Shown here: positions 27,412 to 39,802 of the stretch, piece after piece
Layout of the letters: each line of letters begins with the position of its first letter
Numbering within the stretch: the first letter of the stretch is position 1
From: CAVSRC01 sp963732845
GTDB taxonomy: Bacteria; Pseudomonadota; Alphaproteobacteria; Rhizobiales; Kaistiaceae
Assembly: GCA_963732845.1 (NCBI GenBank)
Contig: CAVTBE010000015.1
Coordinates: forward strand, 1 to 64,000
Reading direction: 5' to 3'
Length of the DNA stretch: 64,000 bases
Translations under genes and position numbers: made by a program
Notes under the pieces: generated by a model
Database searches by the model: none
Told to the model about the DNA's origin: nothing
The model's input: the letters and a program-made list of their open reading frames with translations, nothing else

Positions 27412-28221
27412 ATGCGCGTGATGGCGACAAGGCTCGTGGCGCTCGGCGCCGCGCTGTGGCTGGTGGCGTTGGCGGGACCGGCGCTGGCCGCCAAGTGCGG
27501 CGGCGACTTCGGCACCTGGCTTGCCGCCTTCAAGAAGGAGGCTGCAGCCGCCGGCATCTCGCAAGGCACGCTGAACGCCGCGCTTTCGGGCGTGACGCCG
27601 AGCGCGGCCATCCTCAAGCTCGACCGCAACCAGCACTATTTCAAACAGAGCTTCGAGACCTACCGCGCCAAGCGCGTCACCGCCGCCCATCTCCGCATCG
27701 CCAGGGAGCATCTCAAGCGCAGCGCCGGCTTCTTCGCCAAGCTGGAAAAGCGCTTCGGTGTGCCCGCGCCCATCCTGGTGGCGATCTGGGGACTGGAGAC
27801 CGGCTTCGGTGGCGGCACCGGCAAGACCCCGGCGATTCGTTCGCTGGTGACGCTGGCGCACGATTGCCGGCGCTCGGCCTTCTTCACCAACGAGCTGATC
27901 GCCGCGCTCAAGATCGTCCAGCGCGGCGACCTCACGCCCGCCGCCATGACGGGCGGCTGGGCCGGCGAGATCGGCCAGACCCAGTTCCTGCCCTCGTCCT
28001 ACGTCAAGTTCGCCATCGACTATGACGGCGACGGCCGCCGCGACCTGATCCACTCCTCATTCGATGCGCTCGCCTCGACCGCCAATTATCTGAAGGGCTA
28101 TGGCTGGCACGCTGGCGCCCCATGGGGCGAAGGCACCGCCAACTTCCAGGTGCTGCACGCATGGAACAAGGCCGACGTCTACTGCCGGACGATCGTCTGG
28201 TTCGCCCAGCAAATCCAGTAG
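27412..28221 (+). CDS. Lytic murein transglycosylase, MltB/SLT_2 family
   Basis: 269 aa. Signal peptide to about residue 26 (GPALAA), so it is periplasmic and cleaves the MurNAc-GlcNAc bond of peptidoglycan with 1,6-anhydro product. Catalytic Glu in AIWGLETGFGG, and MTGGWAGEIGQTQFLPSSYVKFAIDYDGDGRRDL and STANYLKGYGW are family blocks. No lipobox and no C-terminal peptidoglycan-binding domain, so this is the short soluble form. Confidence 0.93.
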   Translation: MRVMATRLVALGAALWLVALAGPALAAKCGGDFGTWLAAFKKEAAAAGISQGTLNAALSGVTPSAAILKLDRNQHYFKQSFETYRAKRVTAAHLRIAREHLKRSAGFFAKLEKRFGVPAPILVAIWGLETGFGGGTGKTPAIRSLVTLAHDCRRSAFFTNELIAALKIVQRGDLTPAAMTGGWAGEIGQTQFLPSSYVKFAIDYDGDGRRDLIHSSFDALASTANYLKGYGWHAGAPWGEGTANFQVLHAWNKADVYCRTIVWFAQQIQ

Positions 28222-28681
28222 CGCGCGCCGGACGACCGAATCGGCCCAGCCCCTCGACGGCCGGCGATTCCCGCGACAGTCCGGCCCGCCGGCGCGGCGG
28301 CCCGTCGAATGCATTGTGCGCCGCGGATTGCCGTCATGCGGGAAGTGACGTCACACTGTTGCACGGCGGCAACGCTGCCAAGAAACCGCCTGCACTTGTA
28401 GCAAAACCGATTTGTCTCAAAAGTCATGGCAATCTGCGTCGCAGGCCTGCGGCCCACCCCCGGCGAATCGGCGATTTGATCACGGTATTCAGTGGTATTT
28501 TTGTTTTAAAAAAAGATGATTTCTATTTTGCAACATAACATGCAACACAAGATGCTCTGTCTATCGAAACAAAAAGAGCGGTATTGCCAGGAATCGGGTC
28601 GCGTTCTACTCCCGTTTTAGCCGGAGGGACGCTTCGGCTTCAGGACGAAAAAGTTCCCTTCGGGGGGCGAGGAGAGATCAT
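28222..28681 (+). promoter_or_regulatory. Porin upstream region, partly AT-rich
   Basis: No gene seen in this 460-bp gap. From about 28480 the DNA turns AT-rich (a TTTTTGTTTTAAAAAAA tract), as expected for a strong porin promoter and long 5' leader. TTGCA/TGCAA arms at 28528-28545 form a weak dyad. GAGGAGAG lies 7 bp before the porin ATG. Confidence 0.45.
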
Positions 28682-29812
28682 ATGAAGCTTAAGACCTTAC
28701 TTCTCAGCTCCGCCGCCGCTTTCGCGGTCGTTGGCGGCGCTCAGGCGGCCGATCTGTCGGTTGCCGAGCCGGTCGATTACGTCAAGGTTTGCGACGCATT
28801 CGGCGCTGGCTACTGGTACATCCCGGGCACCGACACCTGCTTGAAGGTCGGTGGCTTGGTCCGTACGGACGTCAACTTCCACAGCACGTCGGCCACCGCC
28901 TGGGGCACGTCGTCGACGTCGGGGCGCTCGGCGTCATGGGACTTCGCAACTGAAGCGCGCGTGAACGTCACGGCGAAGTCGATGACCGAATACGGCCCGC
29001 TCACCGCCTTCTTGGAACTGCGTGCGCGGTCGAAGAACAACGACGACAGCAACAACAACGCCTACTGGTCGGGCGCTGGGACCGTGTCGCAGAGCGGCGA
29101 CTACTACGCCTATCTCGACACCGCCTACCTCGAACTCGGCATGCTCCTGGTCGGCCGCACCGGGTCGGTCTACGACTATTCCGGCGGCTTCACCTGGGAT
29201 TGGAACGACTACGATTCGGATCAGGGTACCGATCAGGTTCGTCTGACCTGGGCGATGAGCGGCTTCGGCATCCAGCTGGCCATCGAAGATCCGCGTGATC
29301 GTTGGGGCACCGACCTGTCGTCGAGCTACAGCATGCCGGACATCGTCGGCAACATCTCGATGTCGCAGGGTGCTTGGTCTGCCAAGCTGTCCGGCGGCTT
29401 CGCCGAGACGAGTTATGGTTCGGGCTTTGGCATCCAGCTCGGCGCGACCATCAAGCTCGACCAAATCGCGCCTGGCGATAAGCTGCTCCTGAAGGCGGCC
29501 TGGGCTGAGAACCAGGTGTCTGGGTTCGCAGTGTCTGGTTTGGGACTTGCTTCGGATGGCAGCGTGTGGAGCGCGGCTGCGTCGTTCCAGCACTTCTGGG
29601 CCCCGAACCTGTCGTCGGCACTTCAGTTCCAGTACTACGATCAGGAAGCTGGCCCCGGTCTCGCGGCGACGAACGCTTACGAGATCGCTGGCAACTTGGT
29701 ATGGTCTCCGGTCACCAACTTCTACGCCGGTATCGAAGGCGGCTATTCCAAGGTCAATACGGCCAGCGACGGCCAGTGGGGCTTGAAGGTCCGCTTGGAG
29801 CGCGACTGGTAA
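28682..29812 (+). CDS. Outer-membrane porin, Porin_2 family (alphaproteobacterial)
   Basis: 376 aa. Signal peptide MKLKTLLLSSAAAFAVVGGAQA, then the family entry motif VDYVKVCDAFGAGYWYIPGTDTCLKVGG. Alternating hydrophobic strands build a 16-strand trimeric beta barrel; it ends WGLKVRLERDW with the C-terminal aromatic needed for BAM insertion. Forms diffusion channels for small solutes. The two Cys of the N-terminal loop are conserved in the family. Strongly expressed by the look of its leader and terminator. Confidence 0.96.
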   Translation: MKLKTLLLSSAAAFAVVGGAQAADLSVAEPVDYVKVCDAFGAGYWYIPGTDTCLKVGGLVRTDVNFHSTSATAWGTSSTSGRSASWDFATEARVNVTAKSMTEYGPLTAFLELRARSKNNDDSNNNAYWSGAGTVSQSGDYYAYLDTAYLELGMLLVGRTGSVYDYSGGFTWDWNDYDSDQGTDQVRLTWAMSGFGIQLAIEDPRDRWGTDLSSSYSMPDIVGNISMSQGAWSAKLSGGFAETSYGSGFGIQLGATIKLDQIAPGDKLLLKAAWAENQVSGFAVSGLGLASDGSVWSAAASFQHFWAPNLSSALQFQYYDQEAGPGLAATNAYEIAGNLVWSPVTNFYAGIEGGYSKVNTASDGQWGLKVRLERDW

Positions 29813-29862
29813 TCTGACGTGCACACGGTCGGTCGCGGTCCACGCGGCCGACCACGGTAATC

Positions 29863-29905
29863 CCCTCCGCTGCCGGCCTGACCTCCGCAGCGGAGGGTTT
29901 CTATT
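29863..29905 (+). terminator. Intrinsic terminator of the porin gene
   Basis: CCCTCCGCTGC (29863-29873) pairs perfectly with GCAGCGGAGGG (29887-29897), an 11-bp stem with 13-nt loop, followed by TTTCTATT. Confidence 0.9.
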
Positions 29906-30012
29906 GGTACGCGGCGCGGTGTCGCACGGCGTAGGGTTTGCGAGCGAACGTCGTTTATAGAAGCGGCCGTATGAAGGCCGCTTCGCAGTTTTCCGGAAAA
30001 AAGTCGAAAGCC

Positions 30013-30552
30013 ATGCGCCTTGGGTACGTGCGTATCAGCGCCAATACGCGAACTGCGGAGCCTGAGCTCAAAATGCTCGATGAGGCTGGTTGCGATCAGG
30101 TGCTGGTGGATTCACTCAACAGCGTCAGACATCACGTCTCGCCGGCTTGTCTGGCGCGGATCGAAGCACTGGGCAGTGGCGACGAACTCGTCGTTGTCCA
30201 GCTCGATCATCTGGCGCCGATGCCCGACCTGCTCCTGCTTCTTCACAAGCTCATACAGCGCGGCATCGGTGTCGTTTCGCTGGCCGACGATTTCAACACC
30301 AGGGACAAGCACGTCGCCAAAGTGTTCGCGGTGCTCGGGCGCTACAATGTGGCCAGCGCACGCCCGAAACGGGCGATCGGCAGGCATCCCGCGCTTGATG
30401 AAGCCACCACGGAACGCGCCCGCAGGATGATCGTGGACGAAAACATGGCGGTCGCTGAAGTGGCCCAGAGGCTGGGTGTATCGCGCTCGACGATATATCG
30501 GAACGTGCCGATGAGTCGTATCGAGAAGGTCAGCGAAAAGAAGCCCGTCTAG
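30013..30552 (+). CDS. Serine-recombinase (resolvase) family protein, probably catalytically dead
   Basis: 179 aa, the size of Tn3-type resolvases. The N terminus RLGYVRISANTRTAEPELKML keeps the YxRxS nucleophile region. Where active enzymes have LDRLGRS, this has LDHLAPM, losing both catalytic arginines. The C-terminal helix-turn-helix is intact (MAVAEVAQRLGVSRSTIYRNV). It may survive as a DNA-binding protein. No inverted repeats or transposase nearby. Start at ATG 30013; upstream in-frame codons are unconserved. Confidence 0.8.
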   Translation: MRLGYVRISANTRTAEPELKMLDEAGCDQVLVDSLNSVRHHVSPACLARIEALGSGDELVVVQLDHLAPMPDLLLLLHKLIQRGIGVVSLADDFNTRDKHVAKVFAVLGRYNVASARPKRAIGRHPALDEATTERARRMIVDENMAVAEVAQRLGVSRSTIYRNVPMSRIEKVSEKKPV

Positions 30553-30674
30553 GGCAACAGCCGGTCGCAGGGCGGTGGTGCGACCAGATGCTCCAGTCGG
30601 ACACCCGACTTTGCTTGATTGCCCCGTTGTGCTACCTGTTGTGACTAGGACGCAACATAAGCCGGCTTAGATCT

Positions 30675-30905
30675 ATGAAGACGCACGGACCTTTAAAGGT
30701 GCCTGGACTTGGCCGGTTCAAGCTGGTGGTCGACAGGCGTCAGACACCGAATTTCGCCATCGGGGACCGCGTGTGCGGCCTGAGCAGCGGCCTTGTCGTC
30801 AGCGTAGACGAAGATGCTGTGGTGGTTGCCCGTCGCAATGCGAAGGGGCGGTGCATGGAACTCGTCTTCGTCGGCGACGCCATCAGGACATTGCGGCCGG
30901 TATAG
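30675..30905 (+). CDS. Small hypothetical protein, 76 aa
   Basis: Not recognised. Basic N terminus, then a region that could be a small beta barrel (FAIGDRVCGLSSGLVVSVDEDAVVVARR). No clear ribosome binding site, no signal peptide. Possibly real because nothing else explains 30553-30981. Confidence 0.4.
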   Translation: MKTHGPLKVPGLGRFKLVVDRRQTPNFAIGDRVCGLSSGLVVSVDEDAVVVARRNAKGRCMELVFVGDAIRTLRPV

Positions 30906-30981
30906 CCGCGCCCCGTCAGACGACTCCAGCCATTCAGGACGTGTCCGACATCGGCGGCAAGTGAGCAGCCGCCGCGCCGTT

Positions 30982-31494
30982 TCAGCTTGCCTGATCGCCC
31001 GGCGTCAGATCGACGATCTCCGGCTCGTGCCCGGTGGCGCGGATGAAGGCGATGAGGTCGGCACTGGCCAGGCTCGTCGTCGCCGTATTGACCAGCGGGT
31101 GGAAATTGACCGTCTCTGCGGCGACCAGCTCCGCCTCCAGGATCACGCGCACGCTCGGCGGGCGGTCGTTGATCAGCCCGAACGGCGTCACCGCGCCGGG
31201 CGTGACGCCGAGCTTGTCGAGCAGCAGCTCCGCCTGACCGAAGGACAACCGGCCCGATGCGCCGATGCGGCCGTGCAGCCGCTTGAGGTCGATCGCCGCG
31301 TCCTCGCGCGCCACGACCAGGAAGAGGGCGCCCTTCTTGTCCTTGAGGAACAGGTTCTTGCTGTGCTCGCCGGCGATCGCGCCGCGCAGCGCCTGCGCCT
31401 CGTCCACCGTGAAGACCGGCGGATGGTCCACCGTCGCGGCGGCGATGCCGAGGCTGTCGAGATACTGCAAAAGGTCGTCGCGGCTCGCCGCCAT
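30982..31494 (-). CDS. Prolyl-tRNA synthetase-associated (YbaK/ProX type) aminoacyl-tRNA deacylase
   Basis: 170 aa, single YbaK-fold domain acting in trans to hydrolyse mischarged tRNA, typically Ala-tRNA(Pro). The pattern VDHPPVFTVDEAQALRG, HSKNLFLKDKKGALFLVVA, ASGRLSFGQAELLLDKLGVTPGAVTPFGLIND and FHPLVNTATTSL is diagnostic for the PrdX/ProXp-ala branch. Lone gene with its own promoter region in 31495-31688. Confidence 0.92.
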   Translation of the reverse strand: MAASRDDLLQYLDSLGIAAATVDHPPVFTVDEAQALRGAIAGEHSKNLFLKDKKGALFLVVAREDAAIDLKRLHGRIGASGRLSFGQAELLLDKLGVTPGAVTPFGLINDRPPSVRVILEAELVAAETVNFHPLVNTATTSLASADLIAFIRATGHEPEIVDLTPGDQAS

Positions 31495-31688
31495 GCTGGT
31501 CCCTCAATCCGTCTGTCGATACATTCACCTCAGGGCGCGGATCGCACGCCCGTATCCCCGCAACTCTAGTGTCCGATCAGCCGCCTGCAAAAGCCCCGCT
31601 TTGTTGCGCCGGCGCCAAGGACCGTTACCTGCGACAGAGCAGCGCAGGGCCCTCTGCGTAGGTTCTTCGGGGCACTGACGTATCGCAA

Positions 31689-31712
31689 TTACATGCAAGA
31701 AATTGCATGTAA
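31689..31712. promoter_or_regulatory. Perfect palindrome upstream of the RND efflux operon (probable TetR-type operator)
   Basis: TTACATGCAA, four bases gaaa, then TTGCATGTAA: perfect 10-bp arms, 64 bp before the adaptor start. Size and symmetry match operators of TetR-family repressors that control RND pumps. No such regulator is encoded next to it in this window. Confidence 0.65.
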
Positions 31713-31775
31713 GGTGGAATCAGGCGGTGGACGGATGCGGGCCCGCGGGGACCGCTGGCGAGCCGGGAGAAAAGA

Positions 31776-33220
31776 ATGTCTGGAGCTTTGCGCATCTTCA
31801 TGCGGGTCTTGGCCGTGGCGGTTCCCATCGCCCTCGGCGCCCTGGCGATCGCCTATTCCGCTGAACTGAAGCAGCTTCCGAGCGCCAAGGAGAAGACCCC
31901 GCAAGCCACGCCGGTGCGCGTCATGACGCTGGCGCAGATGCAGATCAAGCCGCGGGTCGTCGGGCATGGCACCGTGCAGCCGGCCCGCGAATGGCGGGCC
32001 ATCGCGCGCATCGACGGCCAGGTGGTGATGACTGCCGAGCGACTCGCCGCCGGCGAGATCGCCGCCGCCGGCACCGAGCTGCTGCGCCTCGGCGACACCG
32101 ACCTCAAGCTGGCGCTGGCGCAGATCGATGCCCAGCTCGCCTCGCTCGCGGTCAAGGATCAGACGCTGGCCGCCAGCCGCGAGATCGCCGAAGCCGACCT
32201 TGCGCTTAGCCAGGCCGAACTGAAGCGGCAGCAGGATCTGGCCGGCCGGGGTGTCACCACCCAGGCGTCGCTCGACACGTCGCGCCGTCAAGAACTGGCG
32301 GCCCGCTCCAAGGTGGTCGAGCTGGAAAACGATCTGGCGCTCAACGGCGCCGAGCGCAATGTGCTTGAGGCGCAGCGCGCCACGGCCGCGCGCGACCTGG
32401 AATTCACCACCGTCGTCGCTCCCTACGATGTGCGCCTCACCGATGTCGCTGCCGAACTCGGCCAGGTGGTCAGCCGCGGCCAGGTGATGATCACCGCCGA
32501 AGGCACGGAGGCAGTGGAGGTCGCGGCGCAGTTCCCGATCGGCGAGGTGGGGCCGCTGGTGCGGCTCACGCCGGGTGGCACGGAACTCGACCTCAAGGCC
32601 AAGGTCCGGCTGCCCGCGGGCGACCACACGGTCAGCTGGGACGCCAAGGTGGTACGGGCCGGCGAGTCGATCGACGCCCGCACCCAGAGCACCCCGCTCA
32701 TCGTGCGGGTGGACAACCCGCTCGCCCAGGCCCAGGCCGGCGCCCGCCCGCCGCTCAGGCGCAACACCTTCGTCGAGGTCGTGCTCAGCGCACCGCCGCG
32801 CGAAGCGCTGGTCGTGCCGGCGGAGGCCGTGCGCGGCGGCAAGGCGCTGGTCGCCACCGCCGACAACACGCTGGAACAGCGCGACGTCACCGTCGGCTAC
32901 ACGGTCGACGGCGTCTCGATCGTCGAGGCGGGCCTTTCCCCGGGCGACAAGCTGGTGGTCACCGACCCGGCCATCGCGGTGCCCGGGATGAGCGTCAAGC
33001 CGGTCGAGGACAACGCGGTCGTCGCGCGCGTCACCAAGGCGGCAAGCGGCTCGCCGGCGGGCGGCTCCGGCAAGGCGGCGACCGGCTCGGATCAGGCGCC
33101 AAGCAATCCGGACAAGGCAGCCACCGGCGCCAAGAAGGCGCCCGGATCGGGTGATGCGCCAACCAGCCCGGACAAGGCAGCCACCGGCGACAAGCCGGCC
33201 AGCGGTGCGGAGAAGGCGAA

Positions 33221-33224
<4 letters not shown>
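31776..33224 (+). CDS. RND efflux periplasmic adaptor (membrane fusion protein)
   Basis: 482 aa. One N-terminal membrane anchor (about 8-28), then barrel-sandwich and alpha-hairpin regions: VVGHGTVQPAREWRAIARIDGQV, LAQIDAQLASLAVKDQTL and the second lipoyl half FTTVVAPYDVRLTDVAAELGQVV. Links the inner-membrane pump to an outer-membrane channel not encoded here. The last about 65 residues are a low-complexity Ala/Gly/Lys/Pro tail with repeated DKAATG units, unusual for the family. The TGA overlaps the pump ATG (ATGA). Confidence 0.92.
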
Positions 33225-36355
<3,131 letters not shown>

Positions 36356-36461
36356 TCACAGACGGCGGCCGGGCAGGGTGCGGCCGCCGGTCTTTCGGGG
36401 TCCGGTCGACATTCAGGTCATCTCGGCCGTCAATTGAACCCCCAGCTCCCCCCTTGCGGGG

Positions 36462-37650
36462 AGGGCTATCGCATGTGGGCGAGGAGAGAGAGGAGGAAGG
36501 CATCGTCCCAGGCGGCGCGTTTAACCTTGCGTCGGATGGAAGCTGTGTCGGGGTGGGAGCGCAGCAGGTTGAGGGCAAGCTTTCTGAGGATGGCGATGTT
36601 CTCGGGCCCGTGATCTTTGCGGTTCCTGGCGCGATCCTCGTTGAGGATGACGTCGAGCACCCAGTGCAGTTGGTTCTCGATGCCCCAGTGCTGGCGCACG
36701 ATGGTGAGCAGGCGCTTGGCGGAGAAGCGGCGGGAGAGCAGGAAGTAGCGGACCGTCTCCTCGCTTTGGCCGCCGTCGAGCGTGCGCCGCGCGGTGAGAC
36801 GGGCCACGGCACGCAGGGCGGGGAAGCCATGCTTGCGGCCGAGGCCGAGGGTCCCCACCACGACGATCTGGCGCCATTCGTGACGGCCATGGCTGATCGG
36901 CTGTTCGGTGCAGGCTTGGTCGGACCGCTTGGCGCCTACGATCGTCTGACAGGCATCTGCCCACAGCTTGGGATGGTTCTCCTTGAGGGCGAGCACGTAG
37001 TCGGCCTCGGCGTCGCGGATGGCCTGGGCGGTGTCGGCGCGGCAATGCAGGGCATCAGCCGTGACGATGCAGCCCTTGAGCGACAACAGCCCGAGGGCCT
37101 CGAGGACGCCGGCCGTCTCGTTGCGGCCGGGAGCGGTGTGTTGCGCCAGAGCCAGCCGGGCCTCGGCCGCCCACACGTTGACCAGATGCAGCGGTGTCGT
37201 CTTGCGGCCGCGGCCGTAGGCGCCCTTGACCGCCTTGCCGTCGATCGCCACCACTCCGCGGACGCGGCTGGCCCGCCCGAAGGCGGCCATGAAGCGGCGG
37301 AAGGCGGCCTCGAAGGCCTCCGGCCGCAGTACCCGGAACACCCGGCTGAAGGTGTCGTGGCTGGGGATGCCGTGCTCCAGGCGCAATACCTGCCGCAACA
37401 GCCCCTCCTTGGCGCGGCCGAAGTCGGCCATGTCGACGCAGCCTTCTGCCCCGCACAACAGCGCCGCCAGCGCGACGAACAGCACCTCGGTGAGATCGTG
37501 CATCGCGTTGGCCGCGCGCGGATCAGGCAAATCCGCGAAGCAGTCCTTGAACCTCTCCATGGCTCTCTCCCCGAAAACGCGGAGAGACCCTCAAAATCCT
37601 GTTCGCCGAAATTGGCAACAGCCCTCCCAACCCCACATGCGATTCCCCTG
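36462..37650 (-). mobile_element. ISAs1-family insertion sequence, apparently intact
   Basis: About 1.19 kb. The ends carry inverted copies of ATCGCATGTGGG (36468-36479 and, reversed, 37632-37643), preceded outward by AGGG (left) and CAGGGGA (right). A 10-bp direct repeat CCTTGCGGGG stands at 36452-36461 and 37651-37660 and is the target duplication. The target was itself a G/C-rich intergenic palindrome. Confidence 0.88.
36466..37560 (-). CDS. ISAs1-family transposase
   Basis: 364 aa, full length. DPRAANAMHDLTEVLFVALAALLCGAEGCVDM is the DUF4372-like N terminus; the DDE core shows VVAIDGKAVKGA (D), VTADALHCRADTAQAI (D) and RQHWGIENQLHWVLDV (E). No frameshift, so it is likely active. The stop lies inside the terminal inverted repeat. 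Confidence 0.95.
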   Translation of the reverse strand: MERFKDCFADLPDPRAANAMHDLTEVLFVALAALLCGAEGCVDMADFGRAKEGLLRQVLRLEHGIPSHDTFSRVFRVLRPEAFEAAFRRFMAAFGRASRVRGVVAIDGKAVKGAYGRGRKTTPLHLVNVWAAEARLALAQHTAPGRNETAGVLEALGLLSLKGCIVTADALHCRADTAQAIRDAEADYVLALKENHPKLWADACQTIVGAKRSDQACTEQPISHGRHEWRQIVVVGTLGLGRKHGFPALRAVARLTARRTLDGGQSEETVRYFLLSRRFSAKRLLTIVRQHWGIENQLHWVLDVILNEDRARNRKDHGPENIAILRKLALNLLRSHPDTASIRRKVKRAAWDDAFLLSLLAHMR

Positions 37651-37666
37651 CCTTGCGGGGGAGGTC

Positions 37667-37789
37667 GGATTTCCCCGGTTTGCGTCAGCAAACCGGCCTT
37701 GGAAATCCGGGAGAGGGGTGCCCCGGTGCGGTGATGGCACAGCGGTGATGGAGCCGGCTGTGCGCCCAACTCCCCCGACCAAGTCGGGG
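37667..37789. repeat. Intergenic palindromic repeats beside the ISAs1 copy
   Basis: GGATTTCC ... GGTTTGC, gtca, GCAAACC ... GGAAATCC (37667-37708) makes a nested hairpin. CCCCGAC/GTCGGGG (37773-37789) is a second one. No gene lies in 37661-37857. Such hairpins are dispersed in many Rhizobiales genomes; copy number here is unknown. Confidence 0.5.
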
Positions 37790-37857
37790 ATCCTCAAGAC
37801 ATGAAGGCCTTACCCTTCCAGAGAAGGGGGGGGGCTGTCACTCCAAGTCAATTCAGC

Positions 37858-38637
37858 CTACAGCCGGGCGATCGTCAGTCCGCCGTCGACGTTGACGATC
37901 GTCCCGGTGGCGTAGGCGATGTCCGGCCGGGCGAGCGCGCGAACCGCGGCCGCGACATCGGCGCCTTCCCCCCAGCGCTTGGCCGGGACGAGCCCGGCCT
38001 CGATCAGCGCGTCGTATTTCGACGCGACGCCGGCGGTCATGTCGGTGCGAATGATGCCGGGGCGGACCTCGAAGACGGCGATGCCATCGGCCGCAAGGCG
38101 GACGGCAAAGCCCTTCACCGCCATGGCCAGACCGGCCTTCGACACGCAGTATTCCATCCGGTTGATCGACACCATTTCGGCCGAGCACGAGGTCACGAAG
38201 ATCAGCGCCCGGCCCGCCTGCGGCCCCGCCGCGAGCATCCGCCGGGCCGTCGCCTGGGCGAGGAAGAAGGCGCCGCGCAGGTTGACGCCGAGGACGGCGT
38301 CGAAGTTCTCCGGCGTCGTCTCCATGAGGTCCAGCCTCTCAGGCGGCGCAACGCCGGCATTGGAAACCAGCACGTCGATCGGCCCGAGCCCGGCCTCGAT
38401 CGCATCGAGCACGCGGGCATGATCGTCGACGGCGTCGACCCGGCCGGCGATGTAGACGGCGCGGCCGCCATGCCGGGTGAGCCGGGCCAGCGCCGCGCGC
38501 GACACCTCGTCCTCGGCGGCGGTGCCGGTGATCGCCACATCGAAGCCGTCGGCGGCGAGACCTTCGGCGACGGCGAGCCCGATGCCCCGTCGTCCGCCGG
38601 TGACCAGCGCCACGCGGCACCGTTGCAAATCGGTCAT
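37858..38637 (-). CDS. Short-chain dehydrogenase/reductase (3-ketoacyl-ACP reductase-like)
   Basis: 259 aa. NAD(P) motif ALVTGGRRGIGLA, NAG motif SNAGVA, catalytic Ser in TSCSAEM and MEYCVSKAG (YxxxK). Probably reduces a keto sugar or similar small carbonyl rather than fatty acyl-ACP, because its upstream neighbour before an IS630 insertion was a GH88 hydrolase. With the IS removed the two genes would be about 20 bp apart with this ribosome site (AGGGGGGG) intact. Confidence 0.9.
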   Translation of the reverse strand: MTDLQRCRVALVTGGRRGIGLAVAEGLAADGFDVAITGTAAEDEVSRAALARLTRHGGRAVYIAGRVDAVDDHARVLDAIEAGLGPIDVLVSNAGVAPPERLDLMETTPENFDAVLGVNLRGAFFLAQATARRMLAAGPQAGRALIFVTSCSAEMVSINRMEYCVSKAGLAMAVKGFAVRLAADGIAVFEVRPGIIRTDMTAGVASKYDALIEAGLVPAKRWGEGADVAAAVRALARPDIAYATGTIVNVDGGLTIARL

Positions 38638-38653
38638 GGCAGGCGCCCCCCCT

Positions 38654-39733
38654 CTAGTGGATGGAATCTAACACTTGGTGCCCGCGTCTGACGGCGGCGA
38701 TGATTTTGTCGGGATCGGCGGTCCAGGTGAAGGGTTTGGGTTTCTGGTTGTGCTCTGCGAGGAAGCGATTGATGGCGGCCTGGAGGTCGACGACGGAGTG
38801 GAAGACGCCGCGCTTGAGGCGCCGCTTTGACAGCTTGGCGAAGAAGCCCTCGACGGCGTTGAGCCAGGAGCAGGAGGTCGGGGTGAAGTGGAAGGTGAAG
38901 CGCTCGATGGCGGTCGAGCCAGGCGCGCACCTTGGGGTGCTTGTGGGCGGCGTAGTTGTCGAGGACGACGTGGACGGCCTTGCCGGCCGGCACCTCGGCG
39001 TCGATGGCGTTGAGGAAGCGGATGAACTCCTGATGCCTGTGGCGCTGCATGTTCCTGCCGATGACGGTGCCGTCGAGCACGTTGAGGGCGGCGAACAGCG
39101 TCGTCGTGCCGTTGCGCTTGTAGTCGTGGGTCATGGTGCCGAGCCTGCCCTTCTTCATGGGCAGGCCGGGCTGGGTGCGGTCGAGCGCCTGGATCTGGCT
39201 CTTCTCGTCGACCGACAGCACGATGGCATGGGCCGGCGGATCGACATAGAGGCCGACGACGTCGCGCAGCTTGTCGGCGAACTGCGGGTCGGTGGAGAGC
39301 TTGAACTGCCGCCAGCGGTGGGGCTGCAGCCCGTGCGCCTTCCAGATGCGGCGACCGCGCTGGCGCTGATGCCGACGGCCTCGGCCATCATGTCGGCGGT
39401 CCAGTGCGTCGTCTCGCCCGGCGGGTCCGTGCAACGTCAGCGCCACCACGCGCTCGGCCACTTCGGCGGCCGAGGGGCGGAATGCGCGAGGGCCGCGTCT
39501 TGTCGCGCAGCAGCCCCTCGAAGCCTTCCGTGGCGAAGCGCTCCTGCCAGCGCCACACGCAGGTCTTCGACTTGCCGGTTCGGCGCATGATCTCGACGGT
39601 GCCGATGCCGTCGGCGCTCAACAGCACGATCTCGGCGCGCCAGACGTGCTTCTGCGGCGCGTTGCGGTCTTTGATGAGCGCCGTCAGGCGGTGGCGATCG
39701 GTCGCGAAACGTGAAGGAAATTCCCGTGCGCAT
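38654..39733 (-). pseudogene. IS630 transposase with multiple frameshifts
   Basis: Fragments in three frames reconstruct a complete IS630 transposase: MRTGISFT, then RLTALIKDRNAPQKHVW and GTVEIMRRTGKSKTCVWRWQ, EVAERVVALTLHGP, WTADMMAEAVGISAS, RRIWKAHGLQPHRWRQFK, VVLSVDEKSQIQALDRTQ (first catalytic Asp), HVVLDNYAAHKHPKV, and ERFTFHFTPTSCSWLNAVEG (final acidic residue) ending HQVLDSIH. At least five 1-nt shifts occur (near 39705, 39470, 39415, 39350, 38910). Codons between them are well kept, so they are recent or are assembly errors. Confidence 0.85.
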
Positions 39734-39802
39734 GCGCCAAACTCGCATGCGCCGAACCCCAGGGGAATCCCCCGCCGGATTCACCCGTCAGATTTGATCC
39801 AC
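38657..39802 (-). mobile_element. IS630-family insertion sequence, transposase frameshifted
   Basis: 1146 bp between TA dinucleotides (38655-38656 and 39803-39804), as expected for IS630 TA duplication. Ends match inverted: GTGGATGGAATCTAAC on the left and, reversed, GTGGATCAAATCTGAC on the right. Inserted inside CTAG, the stop of the neighbouring GH88 gene, which it leaves readable. Confidence 0.88.

Noticed and set aside
28528..28545. TTGCA/TGCAA dyad in the porin leader as an operator
   Set aside because: Arms of five bases in AT-rich DNA are likely by chance; mentioned only in the region entry.
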